Positions 1-8,807 of a DNA stretch of 64,000 nucleotides are shown piece by piece (the first letter of the stretch is position 1; every line of letters starts with the position of its first letter). Under the pieces are notes generated by a model. It was not told the origin of the DNA. It did not search any database and saw nothing but the letters and a program-made list of their open reading frames with translations. Origin of the DNA: Saccharothrix sp. S26 (GTDB taxonomy: Bacteria > Actinomycetota > Actinomycetes > Mycobacteriales > Pseudonocardiaceae); NCBI RefSeq assembly GCF_021390395.1, contig NZ_JAJUWT010000021.1, forward strand, positions 143,242 through 207,241. The letters are read 5' to 3'. A program made the translations under genes and the position numbers.

Positions 1-1410
1 CTGAACGGGATCACCGGGTTCGCCTACGGCGGTGCGACCGCCGGGCACGGCGCCGCGGGTTACGTGCTCGGGACCTCCGAGCGGGCCGCGGCGGTCTGGC
101 GGAGCGAGGACGGCGCGAACTGGCAGCGGATCGAGCTGCCCGACGCGGCCCTCGACCAGTACAGGTCCATCGCCGCCGGCCCGCGTGGCGTGGTCGTGGT
201 CGGTCTCGGGGAGGGACGCCGGCGTGAGGGTGGCGTCACCGTCTACAGCGACTTGCAGCTGTGGTTCGCCGAGGACGGGCGCTCGTTCGTGCCCAAGGTC
301 CGGGTGCCGGCGGACGTCAGCACGGGCGCGACACCGCGGGTCACGGCCGTCGCGGACGGGTTCCTCCTGGACGTGGACGGCAGCATCGCCGGCCGGACCC
401 TGCTGTACTTCTCCCCGGACGGACTGGACTGGCAACCGATCGGAGACGGGATGCCGGCCACGATCGAGAAGGTCGTCGGCAGGTCCGGCCCGGTCACCGC
501 GATGCTGGCCCGGACCGCGCGGGGCGACGAGGCGTCCTCCGAGGCGTGGCGACGCGACGAGGACGGGCAGTGGCGCGAGGGCACGCTGGACCCGGGCAAG
601 CTCCCCGACGCCGGTGTCTCGCCGAACGGCCACCAGGTCTTCACCGGCATCCGGCAGTGGGGGAGCGGGTTCCTCGGCTTCGGCTACTCGGCGGGCACCG
701 AAGGCACGGTCGGCGTCGTCTGGACCTCGGCGGACGGGCTCGCCTGGGACCGGATGCCCGTCCGGGACAACGGGTTCGACGCCGTGCGGTCCATCTACGG
801 GTTCGCGACCGTCGGGGACCAGGCGTTCCTGCTCGGCGGTGCACCGCAGTCGACCGACCCGGCCCCGGTGTTCTGGCGAGCGAACGCCGTCCGCACATCC
901 GAGCCCGAGCCGGTGGCTGTTCCCACGACGACACCGGGCGGTCCCGTCACCGAGGTCGTCGACTACGTCCCCTTCCGGAACCCGCCGACATCGTCGGACC
1001 GGGGCGAGTGCTTCACGCCGTCGGAGTCCACCACGCGCACCGACGCCTGGAGGTGCCTCGGCGGCGACCCGTGCTTCTCCGCCGCCGACCACCCCGGCCA
1101 GGTCGAGTGCCCGCGGTCGACGGGGGAGTCGGTGCTGCTCCAGCTCACCGGGCCGCTGCCGGAACGGCACCCGTCCCCGCCCGGGCCGGACGTCGCGTGG
1201 CGGCTCCGGCTGGCCGGCGGGGCCGTGTGCGACCCGTTCCACGGCGCGGGCCCCGAACCGCTGGAAGGGCTCGCCCTCGCCATGGTGTGCGGGGACGGCA
1301 CGATGGTCTGGGGCAACCCCGACACGTCCACCGGCACGTGGACCGTGCGCACCTCCGCCGACGAGTACGGCCCACTGACGACCTCACCGGTGGTGACCGC
1401 CTACCGCTGA
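1..1410 (+). CDS. BNR/sialidase-like beta-propeller protein (5'-partial)
   Basis: The reading frame is open from the first base, so the true start lies upstream; the first visible ATG is at 64. The 469 visible residues contain repeated Asp-box-like motifs (WRSEDGANW, YFSPDGLDW, WTSADGLAW) about 80-110 residues apart, typical of BNR/sialidase-fold propellers. After a Pro/Thr-rich linker (PVAVPTTTPGG) comes a Cys-containing C-terminal domain. Such proteins are usually exported or lipoproteins in actinomycetes, but the signal peptide would lie outside the window. It ends 13 bp before the stop of the convergent DUF4062 gene. The Asp-boxes are structural, so no enzymatic role can be assigned. Confidence 0.75.
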   Translation: MNGITGFAYGGATAGHGAAGYVLGTSERAAAVWRSEDGANWQRIELPDAALDQYRSIAAGPRGVVVVGLGEGRRREGGVTVYSDLQLWFAEDGRSFVPKVRVPADVSTGATPRVTAVADGFLLDVDGSIAGRTLLYFSPDGLDWQPIGDGMPATIEKVVGRSGPVTAMLARTARGDEASSEAWRRDEDGQWREGTLDPGKLPDAGVSPNGHQVFTGIRQWGSGFLGFGYSAGTEGTVGVVWTSADGLAWDRMPVRDNGFDAVRSIYGFATVGDQAFLLGGAPQSTDPAPVFWRANAVRTSEPEPVAVPTTTPGGPVTEVVDYVPFRNPPTSSDRGECFTPSESTTRTDAWRCLGGDPCFSAADHPGQVECPRSTGESVLLQLTGPLPERHPSPPGPDVAWRLRLAGGAVCDPFHGAGPEPLEGLALAMVCGDGTMVWGNPDTSTGTWTVRTSADEYGPLTTSPVVTAYR

Positions 1411-1423
1411 CGGGCCAGGCGAA

Positions 1424-3745
1424 TCAGCGCTCCTCGAAGAGGCCGTCCCAGGACAGCGCGAGCAGGTCGAGACGGCCTTCGTCGGTGATCTGCCGGACCA
1501 TCGCCTTCTTCGCCGCCTTGACCGCGACCTGCCGGCGCTGCCGCCAGTGCTCGACCTCCGCCTGGTCGCCGCGCCGGCGGGCCGCCTTCAGCACGTGGTC
1601 CAGCGCGGCGAGGTGCCCGGCTTCGGCGGCGGCGCGGTAGCGCTCCTCGGCGGCGGCGTGGTCGCCGCGCTGCTTCGCGAGGTCGGCGTGGTTGTACAGC
1701 GCCTGGACGCTGCCGGCCTCGCCCGCGCGGGCGCACCACATCTCGGCGGCGTCCCAGTCCTTGCGCAGGTAGGCGAGCTTGCCGAGCTCGAGCATCGCCC
1801 CGGGCTCGCCGTGCTCGGCGGCCTCGGTCCACCAGCGCTGCGCGTCGGCGAGCCGGCCTCGCGCGGAGTGCAGCACGCCCACCTCCGTCATCGCCGGCGC
1901 GAACCCGGCGCGTGCGGCGGCCCGCCACCAGCGCTCGGCGTCCTCGCGGTGGCCGAGGAGGGAGTGGGTGAGGCCGAGGTTGTGCATGGCGTACCGGTCG
2001 CCGTTCTCCGCCGCCGTGGTCCACATCCCGACGGCCTGGTCGAGCAGCCGGCCGTCGCCGGTCACGCGGCCGGCCACGAAGGACGCATAACCGGCGGCGA
2101 CCAGTGCGGCCGGGTTCCCGCTCCGGATGGCCCGCCGGATCACGTCGACGGCCTCGCGGCGGCCCTCGCGCAGGGCCCTCAGCGCCACCTCGAACACCCA
2201 CGGATCGGTCTCCTCGCCGTCGAGCAGGACCTGCCACGTGGTGTCCGGGATCGGGGCGCTGCCCGGGTCGGCCTGGGTCCGGTCCACCAGGTAGTCGAAC
2301 ACGGCGAAGCGGCCGTCCGCCTCGGGCAGCAGGCAGGAGCTCGCCCCGCGGACCGGGGCCGTCGCCCAGTCGAACGCCTCGTCGAGGTCCGGCCGGCGCA
2401 GGCGGTTGCGCGTCCGCGGGTCGAGGTAGGCCGGGTACAGCGCCTCCAGCCACCCGCGTGGCACGGGGTCGAAGTAGCCCGCGCGGCGGCAGTCGACCGC
2501 CGCCGAGATCAGCGCCGCTCCCACCTCCTGCATCCCGTCGCGGCCGGCGTGCCAGCGGACGAGCGCCTCGGGCGCGGCGGCCAGGTGCTCGGCCAGCCCC
2601 GCGCCGGTGCGGTCGGCCAGGGCGGCGGCGATCCGCGGGTCCGCCTGGTGTCGGCGGGCCGACCGGCGCTCGTCGGGGTCGAGGTCACGGGCCAGCCGGA
2701 CGGTCCGCGCCGTGGCCAGCAGGTGGTCCGCCGACCGGCTCACCTGCGGGTACCGGCCGTCGTCCCCGAGCTGACGGCGGGTCTGCGAGCGCAGGGTCGC
2801 CACCAGCAGGACGTCGGTGCGGCCCGGCGGGCACACAGCGGCCACCATCGCCGGGTCGAGCCCGTCCGGGGTGAGGTACCGCTCGAGGTCGTCCAGCCAC
2901 ACCACGACGTCCCGCAACGGCTCGCCCGACTCGACCACCAGCCGCAGCGCCGCGCCGTCCCTCGGCACCAGCACCGACCGCCAGCCGTGCGACGGCGCGT
3001 TGCGGCGCACGGCCTCCCAGGCGCTGCGGGTCTTGCCCGCGGCCGAGTTGCCCTCCACCACGACCAACCCGCCGCCCGCCACCGCCCGGTCGAGGTCGGC
3101 ATCGGCCGTGCGCGGGATGTAGGGCGGCAACAGGGGGAGGTCCGCGACCTGCGTCGGCCGGTGCACGCCCAGGTCGCGAACGGGGTCGCAGTCGCCGATC
3201 GGCCGGTCCAGCAGCGCACCCGTGCGGCGCAACCGCTCGACCGCCGGGTCCGACGGCCGACCCTGCTCGTACAGCGCGTGCAGCACCGCCGTCTCCAACC
3301 CGTCCGGCGACGACACCACCGCGGTGGTCACGCCGCTGTCGCGCAGCCGGCGGCGGAACTCCTCCTGCCGCGGGTCCCGGTCGCGCAGCGCCTCGTCGGT
3401 GTCCTCCGACAGCAGGAACACCAGGCGCGGCAGACCCGCTCCGCCGGCCACCTCGAACTCCAGTTCGGTGTAGGACACATCGGGCCGGTCCCGCACCGGC
3501 GACCCGTACCGGAAGCCCGCCACCAGCACCAAGACGTCGGCCCCGGCGACCGACTCCCGGCACACCGCCTCCGGCGCGTCGTCCCGCGCGGGAAAGTACG
3601 CCATGTCGACCACCGCGTCACCGGCACGCGCCACCGCCGACTCCACCGCGGCGATGTAGGACCGACCCGGGGGAAGCCGCCGCAACTCCGAGGTGTGGCT
3701 GATGAACACCCGTCGCGGCGCTGCGCCCCACCGACCCGACGACAC
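1424..3745 (-). CDS. DUF4062-STAND NTPase with Sel1/TPR-like repeats
   Basis: The 773-aa protein begins with a TIR-like DUF4062 domain (VFISHTSELRRLPPG near residue 13, then a long stretch ending in VLVLVAGFRYGSP). A P-loop NTPase core follows, with Walker A GNSAAGKT near residue 230 and a Walker-B-like VVVWLDDLE. The last ~250 residues are about five ~36-aa Sel1/TPR-like repeats (AMHNLGLTHSLLGHREDAERWW and similar). Effector, STAND switch and repeat sensor is the architecture of bacterial NLR-like proteins used in signalling or antiviral defence; the defence role is inference. GTG 3745 was chosen because further upstream the frame would run into the upstream gene; GTG 3709 is an alternative. 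It lies 97 bp downstream of the PcfJ-like gene, same strand. Confidence 0.82.
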   Translation of the reverse strand: MSSGRWGAAPRRVFISHTSELRRLPPGRSYIAAVESAVARAGDAVVDMAYFPARDDAPEAVCRESVAGADVLVLVAGFRYGSPVRDRPDVSYTELEFEVAGGAGLPRLVFLLSEDTDEALRDRDPRQEEFRRRLRDSGVTTAVVSSPDGLETAVLHALYEQGRPSDPAVERLRRTGALLDRPIGDCDPVRDLGVHRPTQVADLPLLPPYIPRTADADLDRAVAGGGLVVVEGNSAAGKTRSAWEAVRRNAPSHGWRSVLVPRDGAALRLVVESGEPLRDVVVWLDDLERYLTPDGLDPAMVAAVCPPGRTDVLLVATLRSQTRRQLGDDGRYPQVSRSADHLLATARTVRLARDLDPDERRSARRHQADPRIAAALADRTGAGLAEHLAAAPEALVRWHAGRDGMQEVGAALISAAVDCRRAGYFDPVPRGWLEALYPAYLDPRTRNRLRRPDLDEAFDWATAPVRGASSCLLPEADGRFAVFDYLVDRTQADPGSAPIPDTTWQVLLDGEETDPWVFEVALRALREGRREAVDVIRRAIRSGNPAALVAAGYASFVAGRVTGDGRLLDQAVGMWTTAAENGDRYAMHNLGLTHSLLGHREDAERWWRAAARAGFAPAMTEVGVLHSARGRLADAQRWWTEAAEHGEPGAMLELGKLAYLRKDWDAAEMWCARAGEAGSVQALYNHADLAKQRGDHAAAEERYRAAAEAGHLAALDHVLKAARRRGDQAEVEHWRQRRQVAVKAAKKAMVRQITDEGRLDLLALSWDGLFEER

Positions 3746-3842
3746 CTGGCCACCACCCCCGGTCCGCACCCGCCCCCAGCACGTCGACCGCCATGATCCT
3801 GGCTCGACCGGGTGTCGTGCCACCCCGGCCGGGGGATTCGGT

Positions 3843-6650
3843 TCAGCGGTGCGCGCGTTGCCAGAGCACCGGCCAGCCGCCCGACCCCAGCAGTGCCGCC
3901 GGGACGAGCAGGCCGCGTTCGGCGACGCGGTCGGGGAACAGCTCCACGGGCGCGCCCAGGTCGGCCGCGGCGTCCAGCGCCTGCCGCCACGGCCCGTGCT
4001 CGTCGGACAGGTCGCCGGCGGGGAAGCCGGGAACCGCCGTCTCGCGCGGCGCGACCACGCGCACGGTCGCGTCCTTTGTGGACTTCTCGGTGCACGTGGT
4101 GGCGATCGCCAGGGCGCACACCAGTTCGGTCGAGGGGTGGTGTGCCACCGATCGTGCCAGCACGTCGTCGTCAAGCAGGTGGCCCATGGCCAGGCGGACC
4201 GCTCGGGCCACCACGTCCATGGCGTGGGCCGGCGCGACCTCCGGGCGGCGCACGAGCGCCCGCAGCGTGCGAGGCAGCGGTGAGCCGTCGGTGAGCGACC
4301 CGAGGCGGCCGTGGTCGCGGAGTGCGGGATCGAGGCGGGCCACCGCGGCGGCGAGCGGGCGGACGCGGGTCGCCTGCCACAGGGCCGTCGCGCCGAGTCC
4401 GCCGTCCAGAGCCGCGCGGAGCAGCGCCACGTGCTCGCCCGGGCCGATGCGCTTCAACGCGACCACCGCCGCGTCCGGCTCGAAGTCGGCGGGCTGCCCC
4501 GGTCGTCCGAGCCCGCGCGCGAGCGTGGCGTAGGCGCGGCGCGCGGAACGGACCGGCGGCGAGGCCAGCTCCCGCTCCACGGCCGCGGCCAGGGCTGCCG
4601 TGAGCGTGGCGGGCAGGCGTGCCGCGGCGGAACGGCGGGCCGAACCAGCCCGGACCGGCGGCACCGCCACCAGGGGCTCGGGTGTCGGCGGCGCGGGCGG
4701 CGGGATGCGGTCGACCCACTGCTTGATCCGCTGCTCCAACGCCGGCGTGACGTCGTCGTTGAACCGCGCCCGCAGCTCGTGGACGTGCCATCCGCCGGTG
4801 CTCCGCCGCACGTCGAGGTTGGCGACGATGCGGCCGTCGGTCGGGTCGCGCAACGCCATCAGCACGCACTGGCCCTTGCGCGCCCGGTCGGCGTACCACG
4901 ACTCGCCGATGCAGTTGCCCATGTACGCCGACCACTCGGCCAACTGCCGCGGATCACGGCCCAGTTCCACGGCCAGCCGCGTGCCGGCGATCACCTGACC
5001 ATCCACAGTAGACAGTTCCGGCGGGATCGGGAACGCGCCGACGCTCGCTTCGGAGACCACCGCGTCCGCGCCGACCCGCGCGGCCAGCTCCGCCCAACTG
5101 CCGCAGCGGGGCGGCGGCGTGGCACCGAACATGACCAGTTGCGCGACCCCGGCCGCCGCGAGCGGCACGGAGTCGGCCCGTGGCCCGCCCGGCTCGTCGT
5201 GCGGCGTGTCGTACCGCAGCTCGGGCATGAGCCGTTCGTGCACGACCTCGGCGCGTTCGTTGCCGTGGAAGGGCGCCAGGGCGTCGGCGAGGTCGGCGAA
5301 CCAGAGCAGGTCGTGCGGCGCTTCCACCGAGGCCGGGTCGTCGTCCGCCGCGCCCGCGGCGATCCGTTGCGCCAACGTGCGCGTCGGACCGTCGGCGCTC
5401 GCGTCGGCCAGCGGCGGCTGTTCCCAACCGCCCGGTGACCGGGAGAACCCCGCCGCGGCCCGCCACCGGTGCAGCTCGGGCACCCGCCAGGGTTGGCACG
5501 CGTCCCAGCACTCGTACAGCGGTCGGCCGTCCAGGTCGGCGAGCAGGTCGGTGACGGCCCGCAAGACGACCACGCCGTAGTTGCGCGCCATGGCCAGGCG
5601 CGTCTTCACCCGGGCCTCGGTCCTGGCGGTGATCGTCCGGTCGGGAGCGAGGGCCTGGACCAGGTGGTGGACGTAGCAGCCCGGTCGCGCCGGGTGGCTG
5701 TAGTCGCCCTCGCGGCGGCGGGCGGCCGCGGCCCGGTCTTCCTCCGTGAGGCAGGCGTCGGCCGCGACGAGTTCACCGCGGTGCTTCTCGACGGCGACGG
5801 CGAGACCTTCGTCGGACGTGGTCTTGGCGAACCTCAGCAGCGCGGTCGCCGCGATGGCGTCGTGCAGCAGGCGGGTGAGCTCCAGCGCGGACCACCACAC
5901 GGGTGGTCGCCAGCGCGCGGCGGCGGCCGGCGTCGGGTTCTCGCCGATCGCCCGGGACATCTGCCGCACGACCGGTTCGTCGAAGTGCTCGCGGTGGCGG
6001 GCCTGGAGCTTGGGGATCCGCTCGGCACGCGTCTGCGTCGCGGCCCGCCGTGCCACGCGCCGCCGTTCGACCAGCAGTTCGCACACGTGGTCCCACAGGC
6101 TGACGACCAGCGCCAGCCGCCGGGGCCGCGGGTACACCGCCAGCACGCGGGCCAGGTGACCGGCCAACGTCGACGCCGCGCCGCGCGGGAACGGGTCGAT
6201 GCCGTCCGGTGCGCGCAGTTCCAGCACGCGCTCCACCTGTTCGGGTCCCAGGAGGTCCGACGCCGCCGAGGCCAACCGCAGCGCGCCCCACCGCCGGTCG
6301 GCCACCGCCGCGTGCGCGGCCGCACCGACCCGCTTGGTCGCCGCCGGCCCGAACAACGCCACCAGCACGGCGCTCCGGTCACCCAATCGGTGCGCGCCCT
6401 CGACCCCAAGGACCTGCACGGCAGCCAGCACCGCGTCCCGCCGGTCACCGTGCGCCCCGGCCAACCTCGCCGACGTGAAGCCGCCACCGAGCCCGACCCC
6501 GGCCCCGGCCGCCTCGACCCCGTCCCGCACCAGCCGCGCGAGCTGCCTGCCCGCCTCCCGCACCACCTCGGGCTCGGCATCCACCGGCCCGACCGCGACC
6601 GGCGACCCCGGCGGGTGCGAACCAACCCGATCCTCCGCGGCCGCGGGCAT
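3843..6650 (-). CDS. Large PcfJ-like-domain protein
   Basis: About 935 aa from ATG 6650; ATG 6740 or 6728 are alternatives, and the frame stays open to 7331 only through repeat sequence. The middle of the protein (about residues 560-660) carries a PcfJ-like core: YMGNCIGESWY, then RKGQCVLMALRDP, then IVANLDVR and an RARFN motif. PcfJ was first named from an enterococcal conjugative plasmid, and this core recurs in phage and plasmid proteins of unknown biochemistry. The rest is Ala/Arg-rich and mostly helical, with no signal peptide or membrane segment. It is transcribed toward the DUF4062-STAND gene and may share its transcript. The function is unknown; placing it with conflict systems is inference from context. 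Confidence 0.72.
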   Translation of the reverse strand: MPAAAEDRVGSHPPGSPVAVGPVDAEPEVVREAGRQLARLVRDGVEAAGAGVGLGGGFTSARLAGAHGDRRDAVLAAVQVLGVEGAHRLGDRSAVLVALFGPAATKRVGAAAHAAVADRRWGALRLASAASDLLGPEQVERVLELRAPDGIDPFPRGAASTLAGHLARVLAVYPRPRRLALVVSLWDHVCELLVERRRVARRAATQTRAERIPKLQARHREHFDEPVVRQMSRAIGENPTPAAAARWRPPVWWSALELTRLLHDAIAATALLRFAKTTSDEGLAVAVEKHRGELVAADACLTEEDRAAAARRREGDYSHPARPGCYVHHLVQALAPDRTITARTEARVKTRLAMARNYGVVVLRAVTDLLADLDGRPLYECWDACQPWRVPELHRWRAAAGFSRSPGGWEQPPLADASADGPTRTLAQRIAAGAADDDPASVEAPHDLLWFADLADALAPFHGNERAEVVHERLMPELRYDTPHDEPGGPRADSVPLAAAGVAQLVMFGATPPPRCGSWAELAARVGADAVVSEASVGAFPIPPELSTVDGQVIAGTRLAVELGRDPRQLAEWSAYMGNCIGESWYADRARKGQCVLMALRDPTDGRIVANLDVRRSTGGWHVHELRARFNDDVTPALEQRIKQWVDRIPPPAPPTPEPLVAVPPVRAGSARRSAAARLPATLTAALAAAVERELASPPVRSARRAYATLARGLGRPGQPADFEPDAAVVALKRIGPGEHVALLRAALDGGLGATALWQATRVRPLAAAVARLDPALRDHGRLGSLTDGSPLPRTLRALVRRPEVAPAHAMDVVARAVRLAMGHLLDDDVLARSVAHHPSTELVCALAIATTCTEKSTKDATVRVVAPRETAVPGFPAGDLSDEHGPWRQALDAAADLGAPVELFPDRVAERGLLVPAALLGSGGWPVLWQRAHR

Positions 6651-6854
6651 ATCACCATCACCGGGTGCGGGAAGCCAACAACGCAACCCCGCCCCGGCCG
6701 TCACCCCGAACGCCAACTGGATGGACATCGACACCATCATCGCGCACCACCGCCACCGGTTTTGCGCTCTGGCCAAGCAACCCGCACGGGCGGAGTGCCG
6801 TCGGCCGTTCGCGGTCGGTGCCGACCTGGCGCTCTTCCCGCACATTCGAGCGCA

Positions 6855-7277
6855 CCAGCAGGTGCCTCTGTCGCCTGTGCCGCCGATGAGATCAAGCCGA
6901 CGACCGGCGCGCCCGGTCGCTTGGGTCGAGGTGTCGCCGTGTGGGGTACGGGGGTTCGGTGCAGGTGCTTGCTGTCGCCCCATGTGCGGTGGTGGTCGTT
7001 CGGCACCGGATGAGATGGATCCGGATCGACAGCCGGTTCTCCGGTTATCGCCGAAGGCGTGACCGGTGCCCGGTCGCTTGAGTCGAGGTGTCGCCGTGTG
7101 GGGTATGGGGGTTCGGTGCAGGTGCTTGCTGTCGCCCCATGTGCGGTGGTGGTCGTTCGTATACCGGGTGCGATCACCTGGACCGCCAGCCGGTTCCCTG
7201 GCCCCGCCGAACGCGTCACCGGTGGCCCGTGCCGAGGTGTCGCCGTGTGTGCGGCACGAAGGTTCAGCGCAGGCGCT
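6855..7277. repeat. 157-bp tandem repeat array (two good copies, degenerate flanks)
   Basis: Two near-identical units start at 6911 and 7068, a period of 157 bp. The first ~92 bp of each unit (6911-7002, 7068-7159) differ at only a few positions, e.g. ttgggtcgagg against ttgagtcgagg. The second part is more diverged but still aligns around cagccggttc and accggtg. A decayed partial copy precedes them (about 6855-6910) and another follows (about 7222-7277). The last copy covers the stop codon of the WGR gene at 7264. This fills the space between the PcfJ-like and WGR genes, and I see no convincing coding sequence in it. Confidence 0.8.
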
Positions 7278-8688
7278 TGATTTCGCCGCGCGTGCGGTAG
7301 AACGAGCCGTTCGCGGAGGTGAGGACCTCACTGACCAGGTAGCGCGCCCCGGGCACGCGGATGTTCTTGGGGAACTGCACGCCCCACGTGCGGTCGTAGC
7401 CGTCGGACACCACGTGGACCCGTACGCGGCCGCCCTCTTGGACGCACTCGACGACGACGCCTTCGCCCGGCGCGACCTGGGAGATCACCTCGACCTCGGC
7501 GGTGGCCTCGACGCGGGCGATGGAGCCCGCCTTGATGTCCTGGCGCGGCGGCAGTTGGCCCTGTTCGGCGGCGTGCACGGCGGCCGGGCTCGCGTCGAGG
7601 CACGCCAGCGAGCCGTCCGTGGTCACCAGGTAGAGCCGTTCGTCGCGGTACTGCATGGAGTAGGCCGAGCCGCAGCCCGTGGCGAGCTTCCACAGCCTGG
7701 TGCCGTCGGCGGCGAAGCAGTAGACCGAGGACTGGTTGTCGCCCGCGAACACCAGCTCACCGTCGGGCGAGGTCGCGCACGAGAACACCGGCGCGTCGCA
7801 GCGGTAGTCGGCCAGCTTCGCGCCGTCGGACTTGCGGATGCGCTGCACGTAGCCGCGGCTGGTGCCGGCGAACACCTCGGTGCGCTCCTGCCAGCCGAAC
7901 AGCACCTGCCCCAGGGTCTCGCTGTGCCAGACCTGCTCGCCGCGGTCGGTGTAGTGCGTGACGCCCCGCGAGTGCCCGTGGAAGACGCCCTCGCCCGCGC
8001 AGCGGACCATCCAGGCGCTGTCACCGGTGGCCGGCCGGGACCACTGGAACTCGTCCTCGTGGTCCACCACGGTCACCCGGCCCTGCCGGTCGGACACGCC
8101 CAGCACGCCGTCGTGGATGTCGAGCCAGTAGATGTCGACGTCCTCGGCGATCTCGTAGGCCACCCGGGGCACCTTCGCCCCCAGGTCGTAGACGCGGCCG
8201 TCGTCGCACCCGGCGTAGATCCAGAAGTCGTCGGCCACGATGCACTTGACCGCGTCGGGCAGGCCGAACCGCCCGGTCACGCGGCCGTCGTGGGTGAGGG
8301 TGTAGATGTCGCCGTGCTCGTTGCCGACCCACGCCTGGTCCTCACCGACGTAGATGCCGAACGCGGGCGCGCCGGACGCGAACCGCCACAGCACCGGCGC
8401 CTGGTGCGCCGTCGACCGGGTGCTGACGATCTGCCGCCTGCTCACCGGCCTGGCCTGCCGCACCCCCTTGACGGCGGGCGCGTAGCCCTTGCGCACCTTC
8501 TCGCCGATCTTCTTCTCGGCCGCCTTCACGGCCTTGGCGTGGTCGGCGAAGCTCGCGGTGCGGACCTGCCCCTGCTCCCCGATGCGCCCGTAGGCGATGG
8601 TGACCTCCGTGCCGTCGACGCGCACCTCGTAGAACTTGTGCGCCCCACCGCCCGCTTCGGACAGCTCCAAGTACGTGGTGGCAGACAT
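7264..8688 (-). CDS. WGR-domain / beta-propeller protein
   Basis: 474 aa from ATG 8688, which has a purine-rich ribosome site (gagagggagcg) just upstream. The N-terminus is a WGR domain (residues about 5-75: KFYEVRVDGTEVTIAYGRIGEQG with GQVRTASF), a nucleic-acid-associated module best known from PARP-family proteins. A basic linker (KKIGEKVRKGYAPAVKG) leads to a WD40/PQQ-like propeller (residues about 100-390, with GNEHGDIYTL, SPDGELVFAGDNQSSVYCF). A small SH3-like beta domain ends the protein (YDRTWGVQFPKNIRV). There is no signal peptide, so it should be cytoplasmic. The 3' end lies inside a degraded copy of the adjacent 157-bp repeat. The cellular role is unknown. Confidence 0.85.
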   Translation of the reverse strand: MSATTYLELSEAGGGAHKFYEVRVDGTEVTIAYGRIGEQGQVRTASFADHAKAVKAAEKKIGEKVRKGYAPAVKGVRQARPVSRRQIVSTRSTAHQAPVLWRFASGAPAFGIYVGEDQAWVGNEHGDIYTLTHDGRVTGRFGLPDAVKCIVADDFWIYAGCDDGRVYDLGAKVPRVAYEIAEDVDIYWLDIHDGVLGVSDRQGRVTVVDHEDEFQWSRPATGDSAWMVRCAGEGVFHGHSRGVTHYTDRGEQVWHSETLGQVLFGWQERTEVFAGTSRGYVQRIRKSDGAKLADYRCDAPVFSCATSPDGELVFAGDNQSSVYCFAADGTRLWKLATGCGSAYSMQYRDERLYLVTTDGSLACLDASPAAVHAAEQGQLPPRQDIKAGSIARVEATAEVEVISQVAPGEGVVVECVQEGGRVRVHVVSDGYDRTWGVQFPKNIRVPGARYLVSEVLTSANGSFYRTRGEIKRLR

Positions 8689-8807
8689 GCGTTCGCTCCC
8701 TCTCCCCGACCCGCTCGATCGACTCGGGGGAACGTTATCGGCCACCACCGACAATTCTGATCACGCCGGCCGGACGGCCGACAGCGGCCCGGCCGGCGCG
8801 AAGGAGG

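Noticed and set aside
3746..4174. N-terminal extension of the DUF4062 protein
   Set aside because: It would overlap the upstream PcfJ-like gene and is Trp/Arg/Pro-rich with no family similarity.
6651..7331. N-terminal extension of the PcfJ-like protein
   Set aside because: The extra residues are translated tandem repeat and junction sequence without a ribosome site.
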